A stretch of 64,000 bases of DNA from Streptomyces griseoluteus (GCF_004784465.1 NZ_SRRU01000016.1:1-64000); one strand, 5' to 3'. Shown: positions 51,326 through 61,238, counted from the stretch's first letter. Program-made: numbers and translations. The notes: generated by a model from the sequence alone, not told the origin.

Positions 51326-53704
51326 TCAGGTCTGGGCCGGGGTGAGGAGTTCAAGGGTTGGCGCGGCCGTGCCCACGGCGCTGAGCAGGTAGATGTCTGG
51401 GGTGTACTTGCCTGCGGTGTGCAGGCCGTGCAGTTCCTGTCGAGCGACCGTCGTGGTGGCTGTGTTCCATTGCGGAGCGGCGGTTGCGAGGATGAGCCGG
51501 TGCGCGGCAACGGTCTTGCAGCCGTTCAGGAGTTTGCCCAGTTCTCTCTTGATGTCGCGGTGGTTCTCGCCCAGTGCAGGGCCCTTCTTGGCCTCGCCCA
51601 GCCAGATCTCGTCGGCGCCTGCCAGGGCGAAGTCGATCTCCACGAACGGCTGGCCGTCGCGCAGGATCTCGAACTCGGCTCCCACCAGTAGGCGCATGCC
51701 GCGGGCCTGTTGGCGCAGGTGCCGTGTGGCCTGCAGCGGCACGTCGGCGTTCTTGTCGATGAGTTCGGCAATGGCCGGGTGCAGTTCGTAGTACCACTCG
51801 GGTTCGCTGGTGTCCGTCTTCCAGCGCTCGTGGATGAGTTCGTTGTCGGCACTGCATCGTCGGCAGCGGTAGTGCTGGGTGACCTCCTCCAGCGGATAGA
51901 ACTCGAAGGCCGGGCACTCCTGGCAGCCCAGGGCCAGTCCTCTGCGCAACACGCCCTGTCTGGTCCACTCGTCGACCTGGGCACGCCGCTGCAGTGTGGT
52001 CCATTCCGGCTTGGTGGGGGTGGCGGCCAGGGCGCGGAAGGACATGACCACCGAGGTCTTCAGTGCCCACCAGGCGTCTTTGGGCTGGCTGGGGTGCTGT
52101 TGCCTGGGCAGGAACGTCTTGAGCAGATCCCAGCCGGGGCCGTCGGCAAGGTTCTCGAGAGCCGTGCGGGAGCCGAGCAGGCGCTGGGCCACCGCGGTCC
52201 GTTTGCCTGCGGGACTGGACTGCACCGGGTGGGGCGCGGCTGCCATGGCCAGGAGGGACGGCAGGCTTGGCCATCGCAGACGCGGTGCGGCCAGCGTGCC
52301 GGCCAGGGAGGCTCCTTTGGGCACGAAGTCGAAGCGGTGCGAGGAGTAGGTGATGCCCCCGTCGGCGGCCCGCACGAAGGTCTCCCACGGGTTGCTGCGC
52401 TGCGCGTACAGCGCTTCGCCGGTCAGGACGCGGTGCGGCGGCACGGGGTGGTCCGCCGCCACCAGGAGGACTTGCCATTTGTCGCGGGTGGGGTCGAGTC
52501 CGGGGGGCACTTCCGCTGGAAGCCCCAGGGATGCCTCCAGCGAGCCGTCCGGCAGGATCGTGGCGGGCAGCGATCGCGGGAGATCCCACGCCTGGTCGTG
52601 GACGTAGAGGCTTTGTCCACTGGTACGCAGGTCGTTCACCGGCACGCACTCGAATGCCTTGTTGTCCACCTCTTCGCCATCGACGAAGGCGCGTGGCCTG
52701 CGCTCCCACATCGTGTGCATCCGTGCCTCGACCTCGGCGGGCGGCATCGAGGCGCTGGTGACCCGGGGCAGGCCAGTCCCTCGCCAGCGCGGGAAACGGC
52801 CAGTGATCGTCATCGCGCTCGGGTCGGGCCATGGCACCCACATGCACGGGCCGTGAACCAGGTTGGCGAGTTGCGCCAGCGCGAAGTCCTCCGGTCTGTC
52901 CCCCAGCACCACAACCGGCTCCGCTTGGAAGCGGTCACGCTCCAGTCGCGCGCATCTGGCCGCTGTCGGATCGAGCATGGCGAGCGTGTCCTGGGGCGAT
53001 GAGGGATGCAGCCAGTCCAACAGAGACGTGCTGGCTTGTTGGGTGACGCCTTCTTGCCAGCGCGCTTCTTCGGGGATGCGGGAATCGGCGGCCGCCCCGT
53101 CGAGGTCCACACCCACACGGGCCGCATAGGCCAAGGCACTTGGTGTCGACACGAGCGGGAACGGCACTCCCAACACCGGTCGGATGCCCACGTCGGTCAA
53201 CGCGGTGAGCCTCGCTCTGGCGGGGTCGTCGAACAGGTGCGTCTCCTGCGCCATCTCCGGTGTGGCGTTGACGCCCAGCCGTTCCCGCAGCCCGGCAGCG
53301 GCCTGTTCCACCTCGAGTGCCTCGAGGTGATGCCACGGCTCCGCGCGCACAAACGCTTCAGATTGGACTCTGGCTTCACCCTCCAGATCGCCGACCATCT
53401 GGTCGATGACGCCCGGACGGATTGCCTCGACGGTGGCGCCGGACGGCGTGTACGCAAGCACATGGTCGGGCTGCATCCGCCGCATCAGGTCCGCCAGTGA
53501 AGGATGTGCAACGACCGAGGCGGGAACGACCGCTCCCGCGCAGCCGCCCCAGACCTGGCTCAGCGCGCCCAGACCTGCCGCCGCCCAATGCACCCACTCC
53601 GCCTCGACATACGGCACCACCACCAGCAGACGCGGCGGCCGCGCGAAGGCGCGCAGCGCCACGAACCGAAACTCATCAGCCACTCCCCCACTGTGGCAAA
53701 ACAT
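51326..53704 (-). CDS. Large zinc-ribbon protein with PD-(D/E)XK-like nuclease domain
   Basis: A 792-residue soluble protein. The N-terminal 500 residues show alpha/beta patterning (PPRLLVVVPYVEAEWVHWAA, PVVVLGDRPEDFALAQLANL) without a family I know. Residues 594-617 form a zinc ribbon (Cys594-x2-Cys597, Cys614-x2-Cys617). The C-terminus has a restriction-endonuclease-like core: Glu677 in VGAEFEI, Asp691 in VEIDFAL, and Glu704-x-Lys706 in IWLGEAKKG. The EID...E-x-K layout and the zinc ribbon suggest DNA cleavage, perhaps in phage defence. It stands alone, downstream of AT-richer sequence. ATG 53704 follows GTGAGGG closely; GTG 53683 is an alternative start. Function inferred only. Confidence 0.7.
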   Translation of the reverse strand: MFCHSGGVADEFRFVALRAFARPPRLLVVVPYVEAEWVHWAAAGLGALSQVWGGCAGAVVPASVVAHPSLADLMRRMQPDHVLAYTPSGATVEAIRPGVIDQMVGDLEGEARVQSEAFVRAEPWHHLEALEVEQAAAGLRERLGVNATPEMAQETHLFDDPARARLTALTDVGIRPVLGVPFPLVSTPSALAYAARVGVDLDGAAADSRIPEEARWQEGVTQQASTSLLDWLHPSSPQDTLAMLDPTAARCARLERDRFQAEPVVVLGDRPEDFALAQLANLVHGPCMWVPWPDPSAMTITGRFPRWRGTGLPRVTSASMPPAEVEARMHTMWERRPRAFVDGEEVDNKAFECVPVNDLRTSGQSLYVHDQAWDLPRSLPATILPDGSLEASLGLPAEVPPGLDPTRDKWQVLLVAADHPVPPHRVLTGEALYAQRSNPWETFVRAADGGITYSSHRFDFVPKGASLAGTLAAPRLRWPSLPSLLAMAAAPHPVQSSPAGKRTAVAQRLLGSRTALENLADGPGWDLLKTFLPRQQHPSQPKDAWWALKTSVVMSFRALAATPTKPEWTTLQRRAQVDEWTRQGVLRRGLALGCQECPAFEFYPLEEVTQHYRCRRCSADNELIHERWKTDTSEPEWYYELHPAIAELIDKNADVPLQATRHLRQQARGMRLLVGAEFEILRDGQPFVEIDFALAGADEIWLGEAKKGPALGENHRDIKRELGKLLNGCKTVAAHRLILATAAPQWNTATTTVARQELHGLHTAGKYTPDIYLLSAVGTAAPTLELLTPAQT

Positions 53705-54332
53705 CCCTCACCCGGGCAGCCGAAACATCCCCACGTGTGGCACGCTCCCGTTCCCGCACTGCCCCCGCTCGGCCACCAGGCAGGCACACCCCGACCCGAA
53801 TCTTCCGGACACCGAAGCACGGAACACCTGAGCCGGCCGCGCAGCGAACGACCAGCGAAGCCGCGCTACTCGATGCCCCAGGGCACCGCCGGAGACCAGC
53901 CACCGAATCGAGCATTCAATAAGGTTGGGATAGAAAACTGCAGGTCAGACGGACACCCCTATGGGCTTCCCAATGCAGTGCGCTGGAGAGACAACATCGC
54001 AAGCCAACAAACACTCGACACACCAACAAACCCCCCTCCGAGCGTCACCCGCCTGGGCTGAACCGGATGCCGGAGTCGGCGTCCCGTTCTGAGGGGTCAG
54101 GCGATCCAGTCCGTTGGGATCTCGGCGGCCAGGTCGCGCACGCCGAGCCCGTCACGGAGCCGGGAGGCGAGGGCGACGGCCTCCTTGGCCTCGACGGTGG
54201 CTGTCAGGCCCGGCGCGCGCCGGGGGCAAGGGCGGCATGCCTGCACCAGGGTTGAGGGGGAAAAGAACGCAGGTACGCAGCGTCCGGGTGCGCAGCGGGC
54301 GGCACGACCGACGATCATGAAGGAGGCACTCC
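53705..54332. other. Intergenic with a locally AT-richer stretch
   Basis: A 600-bp gap between divergent genes. The part around 53905-54055 is noticeably less GC-rich than its surroundings. A minus-strand frame at 54097-54240 (ASRLRDGLGVRDLAAEIPTD) may be a gene fragment. Nothing else can be supported. Confidence 0.4.
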
Positions 54333-56063
54333 GTGGCGGAGCCAGAGGACACCGAGAGCATGGACCAGTACTCCCATGGGGCGGCTGCCACCGCTGTGGG
54401 CGGGGCGCTGGCCGCCATCGGCGCGGGGGCGTACGTGGTGGACGAGAAGGGGTGCATCATCGCGGTCAACGCCCGGGCCGAGCAGCTGCTGGCGCGGCCC
54501 GCGGAGGACCTCGTCGGTCATGACGCGCACGATCTGCTGCACCGTGATGCCCGCGGCCAGCCGATGCCGACCAGCCGATGCAGCATGCGGCAGGCCTTCC
54601 ACGCCGGAAGCACCGCCCAGGCCGAAGGAGAGTGGTTCGCCCGCGGTGACGGCTCCCTGCTGCCCGTCAACTGGGTGATCACCCCCTACGACACCGGTGG
54701 CCGGGAGGCCGCCACGCTCGTGGTCTTCCACTGCGCCCAGCAACCGCAGGAAGCGGGCCGGCGGCCGGAGCCGGTGGCTGAGGCGCTGACGGAGCTCGAG
54801 CGGCTGGCGCTGCTGGCGCAGACCACGACACAGCTGAACTCCACCCTCGATACCGACGAGGCGCTGCGCCGGCTCGTGGCGCTGCTCGTGCCCCGGCTGG
54901 CGGACTGGGTGGTCATCGACTTGATCATGGAGCGGGACGAGGTGTGGCGCGCCGCCGTGGTCCATGCCGAAGACGGCAGGCTGGTGCACCACGAAGAGTT
55001 GCAGGGTCCGATGCCCCCGGTGCCGGAAGAATCCCCGATGCCGCTGTCCAGAGCGCTGCGCGGGGTTGCTTCCACCCTTGCCGGTCCCAAGACCTACCAG
55101 CAGCCGCCCGATTCCGGCATCGCGGTCGAACAGCGCCACCTGTTCGAGGCCACCGGCATCCGATCCGCGGCCATCGTCCCCATCCGCAGCACCCGGGAGG
55201 TCCTGGGGGCCTTGACCCTGGGCCGCGCCGAGAAGGCGGGGGACTTCACCACCGCCGACCTGCCGCTGATCGAGGACATAGCGCGCCGGGCCGCGATCGC
55301 TCTGGACAACGCCCGCCTCTACCAGCGTCAGCGCAAGGTCGCCGAGACCATGCAGAACCACCTGCTGCCCCAGTTGCCGCGCGTGCCCGGGCTGGAGATG
55401 ATCGCCCGCTATCTGCCGGCACCCCACGCCTCACAGGTCGGCGGTGACTGGTACGACGCCTTCCGCCTGCCCGACGGCGCCACCGCCCTGGCCGTCGGGG
55501 ACGTCGTCGGCCACGACCTGGAGGCAGCGGCCGGCATGGCACAGGTACGCAACGTGCTCCGTGCCTACGCCTGGTCCCAGCAGGAACCCCCCAGCCGGAT
55601 CGTCGAGCGGCTCGACGAGGCGATCACGCACATCACCAACGTGCCCATGGCCACTATGATCTTCGCCCGCCTCGATCAGGCGGAGCACGGCCACTGGGAA
55701 CTGTCCTGGACCAACGCCGGCCACCCGCCACCCCTGCTGGTCAGTCGGGACGGCCTCACTCGCTACCTCACCGACGGCCACGGCATCCTCCTGGGCACCT
55801 GGGCCCGCACGCCCCGCCCCGACGCCACCGCCGCACTGCCGCCCGGATCCACCCTCCTGCTCTATACCGACGGTCTCATCGAAGCAGCCGGACACTCCCT
55901 GGACGAGGGCCTGGGCCGGCTGCGCCAGCACGCGGCCGCCCTCGCCCACCGCCCCCTCGCTTCCTTCACCGACCAGCTCCTGCGCCGGGTCCGCCCCGCC
56001 GACAACGACGACGACGTCGCTCTCCTCGCTCTGCGGACCCCCATGGAAACACGCGCGAGATAA
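54333..56063 (+). CDS. PAS-GAF-SpoIIE protein phosphatase
   Basis: A 576-residue signalling phosphatase. PAS domain at about 20-135 (GAYVVDEKGCIIAVNARAEQ, GSLLPVNWVITPYD), GAF domain at 150-340 (LDTDEALRRLVALLVPRLAD, REVLGALTLGRAEKAGDFTT), and a PP2C-type SpoIIE domain from 355 with metal-binding Asp in VGGDWYDAF, VGDVVGHD, LLLYTDGLIE and NDDDVALL. Such proteins dephosphorylate anti-anti-sigma factors; the STAS protein at 60891-61238 is a possible, unlinked target. Starts at GTG 54333. Full-length, cytoplasmic. No kinase domain is attached. Confidence 0.9.
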   Translation: MAEPEDTESMDQYSHGAAATAVGGALAAIGAGAYVVDEKGCIIAVNARAEQLLARPAEDLVGHDAHDLLHRDARGQPMPTSRCSMRQAFHAGSTAQAEGEWFARGDGSLLPVNWVITPYDTGGREAATLVVFHCAQQPQEAGRRPEPVAEALTELERLALLAQTTTQLNSTLDTDEALRRLVALLVPRLADWVVIDLIMERDEVWRAAVVHAEDGRLVHHEELQGPMPPVPEESPMPLSRALRGVASTLAGPKTYQQPPDSGIAVEQRHLFEATGIRSAAIVPIRSTREVLGALTLGRAEKAGDFTTADLPLIEDIARRAAIALDNARLYQRQRKVAETMQNHLLPQLPRVPGLEMIARYLPAPHASQVGGDWYDAFRLPDGATALAVGDVVGHDLEAAAGMAQVRNVLRAYAWSQQEPPSRIVERLDEAITHITNVPMATMIFARLDQAEHGHWELSWTNAGHPPPLLVSRDGLTRYLTDGHGILLGTWARTPRPDATAALPPGSTLLLYTDGLIEAAGHSLDEGLGRLRQHAAALAHRPLASFTDQLLRRVRPADNDDDVALLALRTPMETRAR

Positions 56064-56649
56064 GCACCGGCCAGCGCGGCGCACACGGCAGCGACCGCGC
56101 CGCAGGAAACGCGGCCCAGCACCAGCACCAGCACCAGCGGGCAGCCCAGAATGTTCCGCCCCCGTGCTCGAGGCTGCCCCGCACCCCGGTCCCCACGGAT
56201 CCCGGTGGCCAGCCGGGACCCTATGGCTCGCCACAGCAGCCCACTGCTCCGACACCCTCACCGGTTCACTCTCTCGGCCAAAGAACTCCGCCCTTCGGGA
56301 GCAAGTGAGCCCTGCTATCCGCACGCATGCACGCCGCGCCTGAGGGATCAACCGTCTCCCGGCACTGCCACGCGGGCGGGGTGGCCCAGGCGCGGTAGAC
56401 GGCTGTGGAAGGGCACCGCCCTCGCAGACACGGCCGTGCCGCAATCGGTGCCGCGCCCCCGGCTGCACAACCTCCTGGACTGGACGTGCGGCTCGTACGC
56501 GTACCGGGCCGAGCTCACCGAACTCGTGACCACCCCGGCAGTCGTCTCGGGCAGCCCCGCACTCGACCGCGACCCCGGGCTGCCGGACGCGCCTGGTGGC
56601 GAGACCTGCGTGCCGCATCGCGCGCGCTCGCCACGGTCCGACCGAGCCG
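56064..56649. other. Gap without a supportable gene
   Basis: Nearly 590 bp between convergent genes. A plus-strand stretch (LHNLLDWTCGSYAYRAELTE, LVTTPAVVSGSP) near 56460-56570 looks coding over 40 codons and may be a remnant, but I see no start, family or intact frame. Confidence 0.35.
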
Positions 56650-57987
56650 TCACGCCGTCGGCGCGGCCTTGCGCCGGGCCGCACGGTGGCTGATCGCCCC
56701 GAGCACGGCGCCCACGGCGAGCACCACGAGCCCCCGCCACCAGACCTCGGCCTCGACCTGGGTGGCGAGCACCACGCAGGAGACCGCTCCCAGCACGGGC
56801 AGCACGGTGGGCGTGCGGAAGTGGTCCGCCGTACCGGTGTCGCGGCGCAGGACCAGGACCGCGATGTTGACCACGAAGAAGACGACGAGCAGCAGCAGGA
56901 CCAGTGTGGAGGCCAGCGTGGCCACGCTCCCGGTCACCGCGAGGACCATCGCCAGGATCGTGGTGGCCGCGATCGCGACCCAGGGCGTACGGCGGGCGGG
57001 CAGCACGCTCGTCAGCACCGAGGGCAGCAGTCCGTCGCGGGCCATGCCGAAGGCCAGCCGCGAGGACATGATCCCCGTGAGCAGCGCGCCGTTGGCGACG
57101 GCCACCAGTGCGATCGCGCTGAACAGCCGCGGAGGTACCCCGCCCGCCGCGTGGACCACCTCGAGCAGGGGCCCGCTGGACGCGGCGAGGCGGCTGGTGG
57201 GCACGGCGGCCGACGCGGCGATGCCGACCAGGACGTACACGGCTCCGGCGGTGGCCAGCGCGCCGAACAGCGCGCGCGGGTAGGAGCGCCGCGGGTCGCG
57301 GGTCTCCTCGGCGACGTTCACGGACGTCTCGAAGCCGACGAAGGAGTAGTAGGCGAGGACGGACCCGCTGAGCACGGCACTCGCCGCGTTCTCGCCGGGC
57401 GTGCCGAGCTGGGTGAGCCGCCCGACGTCGCCGTCGCCCCGCAGCAGCAGCCAACCGCCGAGGGCGACGATGATCAGCAGCCCGCCGACCTCGATCACGG
57501 TGGCGACGACGTTCGCCCGTGTCGACTCCTGGATGCCCCGCGCGTTCAGGGCGGCGAGCAGGGCCAGGAAGACCACGGCGACGGCGGCCACGGGCAGGTC
57601 GACGAACGCCGACAGGTAGTCACCGCCGAACCCCCGGGCGAGCGCGGCCACGGAGACGACGCCCGCCGCGAGCATGCAGAAACCGGCGAGGAAGCCGGCG
57701 AACGGCCCGAACGCCTTGGTCGCGTAGTGGGAGGCGCCCCCCGCCTTGGGGTACTTCGTGGCCAGCTCCGCGTAGGACGAGGCGGTGAGCAGGGCGAGCA
57801 GGAGGGCGACGAGCAGCGGCACCCACACGGCCCCACCGGCGTCCGCGGCGACCTGCCCCACGAGGACATAGACCCCGGCGCCCAGGACGTCGCCGAGGAT
57901 GAAGAAGTACAGCAGCGGGGTGGTGAGGGCTCTCTTGAGGCCGGTGCCGGAGGCGGTGTCCGGCTGTGCGTTGTGGACCGAGGACAT
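56650..57987 (-). CDS. APC-family amino acid permease
   Basis: A 445-residue permease with twelve membrane helices. The family opening is RALTTPLLYFFILGDVLGAG followed by VYVLVGQVAADAGGAVWVP; YAELATKYPKAGGASHYATK and LAYYSFVGFETSVNVAEETR are APC hallmarks; SSRLAFGMARDGLLPSVL follows. Closest in type to the YhdG/CAT-like amino acid transporters. I start at ATG 57987; the frame is open to 58023. It ends at 56650, close to the start of a gap with gene debris. It lies 70 bp after the ferritin-like gene on the same strand and may be co-transcribed. Confidence 0.9.
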   Translation of the reverse strand: MSSVHNAQPDTASGTGLKRALTTPLLYFFILGDVLGAGVYVLVGQVAADAGGAVWVPLLVALLLALLTASSYAELATKYPKAGGASHYATKAFGPFAGFLAGFCMLAAGVVSVAALARGFGGDYLSAFVDLPVAAVAVVFLALLAALNARGIQESTRANVVATVIEVGGLLIIVALGGWLLLRGDGDVGRLTQLGTPGENAASAVLSGSVLAYYSFVGFETSVNVAEETRDPRRSYPRALFGALATAGAVYVLVGIAASAAVPTSRLAASSGPLLEVVHAAGGVPPRLFSAIALVAVANGALLTGIMSSRLAFGMARDGLLPSVLTSVLPARRTPWVAIAATTILAMVLAVTGSVATLASTLVLLLLVVFFVVNIAVLVLRRDTGTADHFRTPTVLPVLGAVSCVVLATQVEAEVWWRGLVVLAVGAVLGAISHRAARRKAAPTA

Positions 57988-58056
57988 ACGGCGCGTGTCC
58001 CCCACGACCGGGAAAACAAGCACTCCGTCACCTGGGTCCTCCGGCCCTCGTCCGCG

Positions 58057-59187
58057 CTAAGACAGCGCGTGGAACTGGGGACCGTAGGTGCTCCGCCTGC
58101 CGGGGATGCGGGTCTCCATCAGGTGCAGGGCGGGTTCTTCCAGGCCGCGCATGGCGTGGACGGCCGCGCCCAGGGCGCGCAGGCCGCCGCCCGCCCAGGC
58201 GGCGTCGAGGGAGGTCAGCACGGTGGTGTAGGTGGTGTCGAACCGGTGGAGGAGCCCCCGCACCGGCGCCGACGGGCAGGACCAGCCGCCGGCCGGGACC
58301 CGCGCCATGGGGCGGGTGTCGGGGAAGGGGACGCGCGCCCCGGTGAAGGTCCAGGCCCGGTCGGTCACGCGCAGCCGCCGGCCGTGGTAGATCTCGCTGA
58401 ACGCGTAGTAGTGGGCGGGGTGGTCGTCGGCGAACGAGTCGGCCGGTGAACTGCCCGTGCCCTCGCCCTGCTCCCTCACGACGTCGATGGCACGCTCCAC
58501 ATCGAGGAGCGTCCTGACCGGCCGCAGGTCGTCCGAGCCGATGCGCGTCTCCAGCTGCCCGCGGGTGGACAACTGCGGGGACACCAGCCAGAAGCCCTCC
58601 AGCACGGCTGTGTAGAAGTCGCCGACGGAGGGGGAGGTGCCACGGTCGCGCGAGAGTGGTTCGTCGGGTGCCTCGATGGCCATCATCACGTCGTGCACGA
58701 AGGACCGGGTGAGCCCCGACAGGTACACGGTGACACCCGGGTGCACGCCGCCGGGCAGGGGACCGGGGTAGGTGGGTGCCCCCGCCAAGATCCGGGGCCG
58801 CCCGCCCACGGCCACGAGGAGGTTGCACGCCACGCCCAGGTGGTACATCTCGTCGTCGATGACGCGCCGGATCAGGCGCGCGGCGTCCGAGCGGCGGTCC
58901 TTGACCGACCACCAGGCGCACAGGTACGGCGGGATCGTGGACAGCTCCAGTTCCACGGCCACCTGGAGGGCGGACCTGAGCCACTCGACCCCGCGGCCGG
59001 CCGCGGGCACGGCCAGGAGACGGGCCACGGTGCCGGACAGCCGCGCCTCGGCCGGTGCCCCGGTGCCCGCCCAGGCCGGGGCGGGCGCAGCGACGACGGC
59101 TGACGCACCGGCCGCCGCGGCGGCGGTGGCCAGAATGGTCCTGCGCTTGGGCTCCGCCACGGTCGGCCTCTTCGCGTCCTCGGTCAT
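58057..59187 (-). CDS. Tat-exported ferritin-like protein (VioB/IPD-synthase type)
   Basis: A 376-residue protein with a twin-arginine leader (PKRRTILATAAAAAGASAVV, then APAWA cleavage). The mature part has the ferritin-like domain of the iminophenylpyruvate-dimer-synthase/VioB family: ALQVAVELELSTIPPYLCAW, then RVIDDEMYHLGVACNLLVAV with ligand Glu and His residues for a metal pair. A second helical bundle includes HYYAFSEIYHGRRL. In violacein-type pathways VioB couples tryptophan-derived imines, but secreted relatives have unknown substrates. ATG 59187. Followed on the same strand by an amino acid permease. Confidence 0.85.
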   Translation of the reverse strand: MTEDAKRPTVAEPKRRTILATAAAAAGASAVVAAPAPAWAGTGAPAEARLSGTVARLLAVPAAGRGVEWLRSALQVAVELELSTIPPYLCAWWSVKDRRSDAARLIRRVIDDEMYHLGVACNLLVAVGGRPRILAGAPTYPGPLPGGVHPGVTVYLSGLTRSFVHDVMMAIEAPDEPLSRDRGTSPSVGDFYTAVLEGFWLVSPQLSTRGQLETRIGSDDLRPVRTLLDVERAIDVVREQGEGTGSSPADSFADDHPAHYYAFSEIYHGRRLRVTDRAWTFTGARVPFPDTRPMARVPAGGWSCPSAPVRGLLHRFDTTYTTVLTSLDAAWAGGGLRALGAAVHAMRGLEEPALHLMETRIPGRRSTYGPQFHALS

Positions 59188-59476
59188 GCCCGCCGTCCTC
59201 GCCTTGGCTCACGCTCCGGGCCCCGCCTGCGCCGAAGCGGTACGAGGCTCATGATCAGCTCGTGAAGCTAGCAGGGGGCACCGCGGAGGAGGGGCGCGAC
59301 GGGGGAGCACAGACCCCTCCACCACCCGGACAGGCCAAACCGGCAAGCGGGCGGCGGGATGATCGGTTCCTTGTCGCCACCCGTTGACGCTGGCCGCCGG
59401 ACAGTGCGACGCCGCAGCACGGAGCCGGCGGCCACGCCCCACAGCCTTCGATTCCGCGAACTCACGGAACGAGGGG

Positions 59477-59854
59477 TCAGCCGGTGGGTGGGACGAACTT
59501 GGGCTGGTCGAGCAGGCGCAGCCAGCTCCCGTCAGGCTCGCGCCGGACGACCTGCGCCCGGGCGCGGGCCCCGTCCACCGGAGGAGTCGAGGTGAGGGCG
59601 ATGTCGCCACTGATCAGCGTGGTCAGTGGTTGCTCCTGCTCGAAACGGGCACGGTTGGCCAGCACCTTCTCCCACAACGCACGAATCGCCTCCCGGCCCA
59701 CCGTCTCGCGACAAGGGAACTCGCCAACGCCGCCACCCGCGGCTATGCCACGTGAGACGCCTCCTGGGCCGAGCACCTCAAGGGCGCGATCGAAGTCGCC
59801 CGCTTCCGCAGGATCAAGGACCTCTTCACAGACCGGCTGCCGGGGGTGCGACAC
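59477..59854 (-). CDS. NTF2-like (DUF4440/SgcJ-type) protein
   Basis: A 125-residue protein of the nuclear-transport-factor-2 fold. An N-terminal helix region (LDPAEAGDFDRALEVLGPGG) leads to VGREAIRALWEKVLANRARF, strand ISGDIALTSTPP and the last strands AQVVRREPDGSWLRLLDQPK, the usual order in DUF4440/YybH proteins. Many are small-molecule isomerases or have no known activity. The segment before VGREAIR is poorer than expected and may carry a compensated shift. Start taken at 59854; other starts possible. The 59188-59476 gap shows no gene. Confidence 0.6.
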   Translation of the reverse strand: MSHPRQPVCEEVLDPAEAGDFDRALEVLGPGGVSRGIAAGGGVGEFPCRETVGREAIRALWEKVLANRARFEQEQPLTTLISGDIALTSTPPVDGARARAQVVRREPDGSWLRLLDQPKFVPPTG

Positions 59855-59884
59855 CGGGCGGTAGCCCGGATCTCCGCCAGGGAA

Positions 59885-60100
59885 GGAATTCGTTCATCCG
59901 ACCAGCGAACAGGGCGCAGCGGTCGCTCGTGCTCCACCGCCGCACGACGACCCGCCGGGATCCGCCTGCGCCTGGAGGAGCGCACCCAGCCGCTCGAGCG
60001 AATGCTGACGATCACCGGCGTCCTCGACCACTTCGTGCCCGACCACCGCACCGCAACCGACCGGCAGGCCCGGTCGTCGCGGACGGCGTACAGTTCGACC
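59885..60100 (+). pseudogene. STAS-domain protein remnant
   Basis: A plus-strand stretch in two frames resembles the C-terminal half of a Streptomyces STAS protein: RSLVLHRRTTTR, then PAGIRLRLEERTQPLERMLT and ITGVLDHFVPDHR. The N-terminal half with the phosphorylatable Ser is missing. Weak call based on recognition of the last two strands and helix only. Confidence 0.35.
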
Positions 60101-60228
60101 CCGGACGGCGAGATACCCGCGTCCGGCCGGGCCGATGACGCTGCAGGGCCGGACACCGGCGCCTGATGACGTGACCACGCGTGCTCATCACCAGCAGGGG
60201 ACCACCTGGTCCCCGGACGGGACACCGC

Positions 60229-60756
60229 ATGACCGAGCACGCCAAGTCCAGCATCCGCCCCGACACCACCCAGGCGGCGGCCCGGCAAGCCGGCGACCTC
60301 GTCGAACTCCTCGACATCATGTGGGAACAGGCCCGCAGCGCCAGCCCGCCCCCGAACGTCCCCGCCTCGCAGCTGCGGGTGATGTACCTCGTCGACCGCG
60401 AGGACGGCATCCGCATGCGCGCCCTCATCCAACTCCTCGGCGCGGCCCCGCCTTCGGTCTCCCGCCTCGTCGACCGGCTCCAGGCCCTCGGCTTCGTCCA
60501 GCGCGAACCCTGCCCCGACAGCCGCCGCGAAATCCTCATCACCACCACCCGCGCCGGCCGCACCCACCTCGCCCGCATACGCCAGCGCCGCGACGCCCTC
60601 CTCATCCAGACCATCGCCACGATGCCTGCCCGCCAGCGCACCGCCCTGACCCAGGGCCTCGCCGGCTTTCACCGCGCCCTGACCGAGCAGCCCATGCTCC
60701 GCCTGCTTCCCTCCGACCCGGTACCGTCCCCGCTCGACGCCGAGCACACCGCCTGA
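60229..60756 (+). CDS. MarR-family regulator
   Basis: A 175-residue winged-helix regulator. Helix pattern RQAGDLVELLDIMWEQARSA, then VPASQLRVMYLVDREDGIRM, recognition helix GAAPPSVSRLVDRLQALGFV and wing PCPDSRREILITTTRAG. No Cys, so oxidant sensing of the OhrR kind is unlikely. Start ATG 60229. It is convergent with the anti-sigma antagonist gene. Similar MarR genes in Streptomyces lie beside STAS-domain genes, as here. Target unknown. Confidence 0.85.
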   Translation: MTEHAKSSIRPDTTQAAARQAGDLVELLDIMWEQARSASPPPNVPASQLRVMYLVDREDGIRMRALIQLLGAAPPSVSRLVDRLQALGFVQREPCPDSRREILITTTRAGRTHLARIRQRRDALLIQTIATMPARQRTALTQGLAGFHRALTEQPMLRLLPSDPVPSPLDAEHTA

Positions 60757-60890
60757 GCCACCCACCTGTCGGGCACCTCCGCGGCTCGGCAAGACTCGGT
60801 CGTAGACAGCCGCGGCCTGTTGGCTCTCCTGGGTCTGACCGAGACCAGCGCGACCGGCGATCGAGCGGGAGGTCTCGCCGCTTCGTCGGG

Positions 60891-61238
60891 TCAAGCGGTC
60901 AGGGCGTCATCGGAGCCGTCCGCGGCCGCGGTGTCCGCCGCGAACAGGGCGTAGGTCTCCGTGATCTGCAGGAGGTGCGCGGGCTGGTGCTGGAGTCCGG
61001 TGACGGCCAGGCGGCCACCCTCGGCGTGAAGGCGCCGGCGCAGCAGCACGAGCAGGTTCAGCCCGCTGGAGTCCATGAAGGACACACCCGACAGGTCCAC
61101 GTGCAACGCCTTGCCGCTCAGCGGGACGATTGCCGCGGCCCTCGCCAGCTGGGGACAAGTGTGCACGTCTATCTCCCCGCGCACGGTGATCACGCTGCGG
61201 TCGGGGTACTGCTGCGAAAGCACGGTGAAATCGCTCAC
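60891..61238 (-). CDS. Anti-sigma factor antagonist (STAS, SpoIIAA/BldG-like)
   Basis: A 115-residue single STAS domain. Strand-helix order matches SpoIIAA: FTVLSQQYPDRSVITVRGEI, VHTCPQLARAA, then HVDLSGVSFMDSSGLNLLVL, where Ser58 in MDSSGL corresponds to the phosphorylated Ser of SpoIIAA. It would bind an anti-sigma kinase when dephosphorylated; a SpoIIE-type phosphatase is encoded at 54333-56063. GTG 61238 has AGGGGG seven bases before it. Single gene. No cognate sigma factor or kinase is in the window. Confidence 0.9.
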   Translation of the reverse strand: MSDFTVLSQQYPDRSVITVRGEIDVHTCPQLARAAAIVPLSGKALHVDLSGVSFMDSSGLNLLVLLRRRLHAEGGRLAVTGLQHQPAHLLQITETYALFAADTAAADGSDDALTA

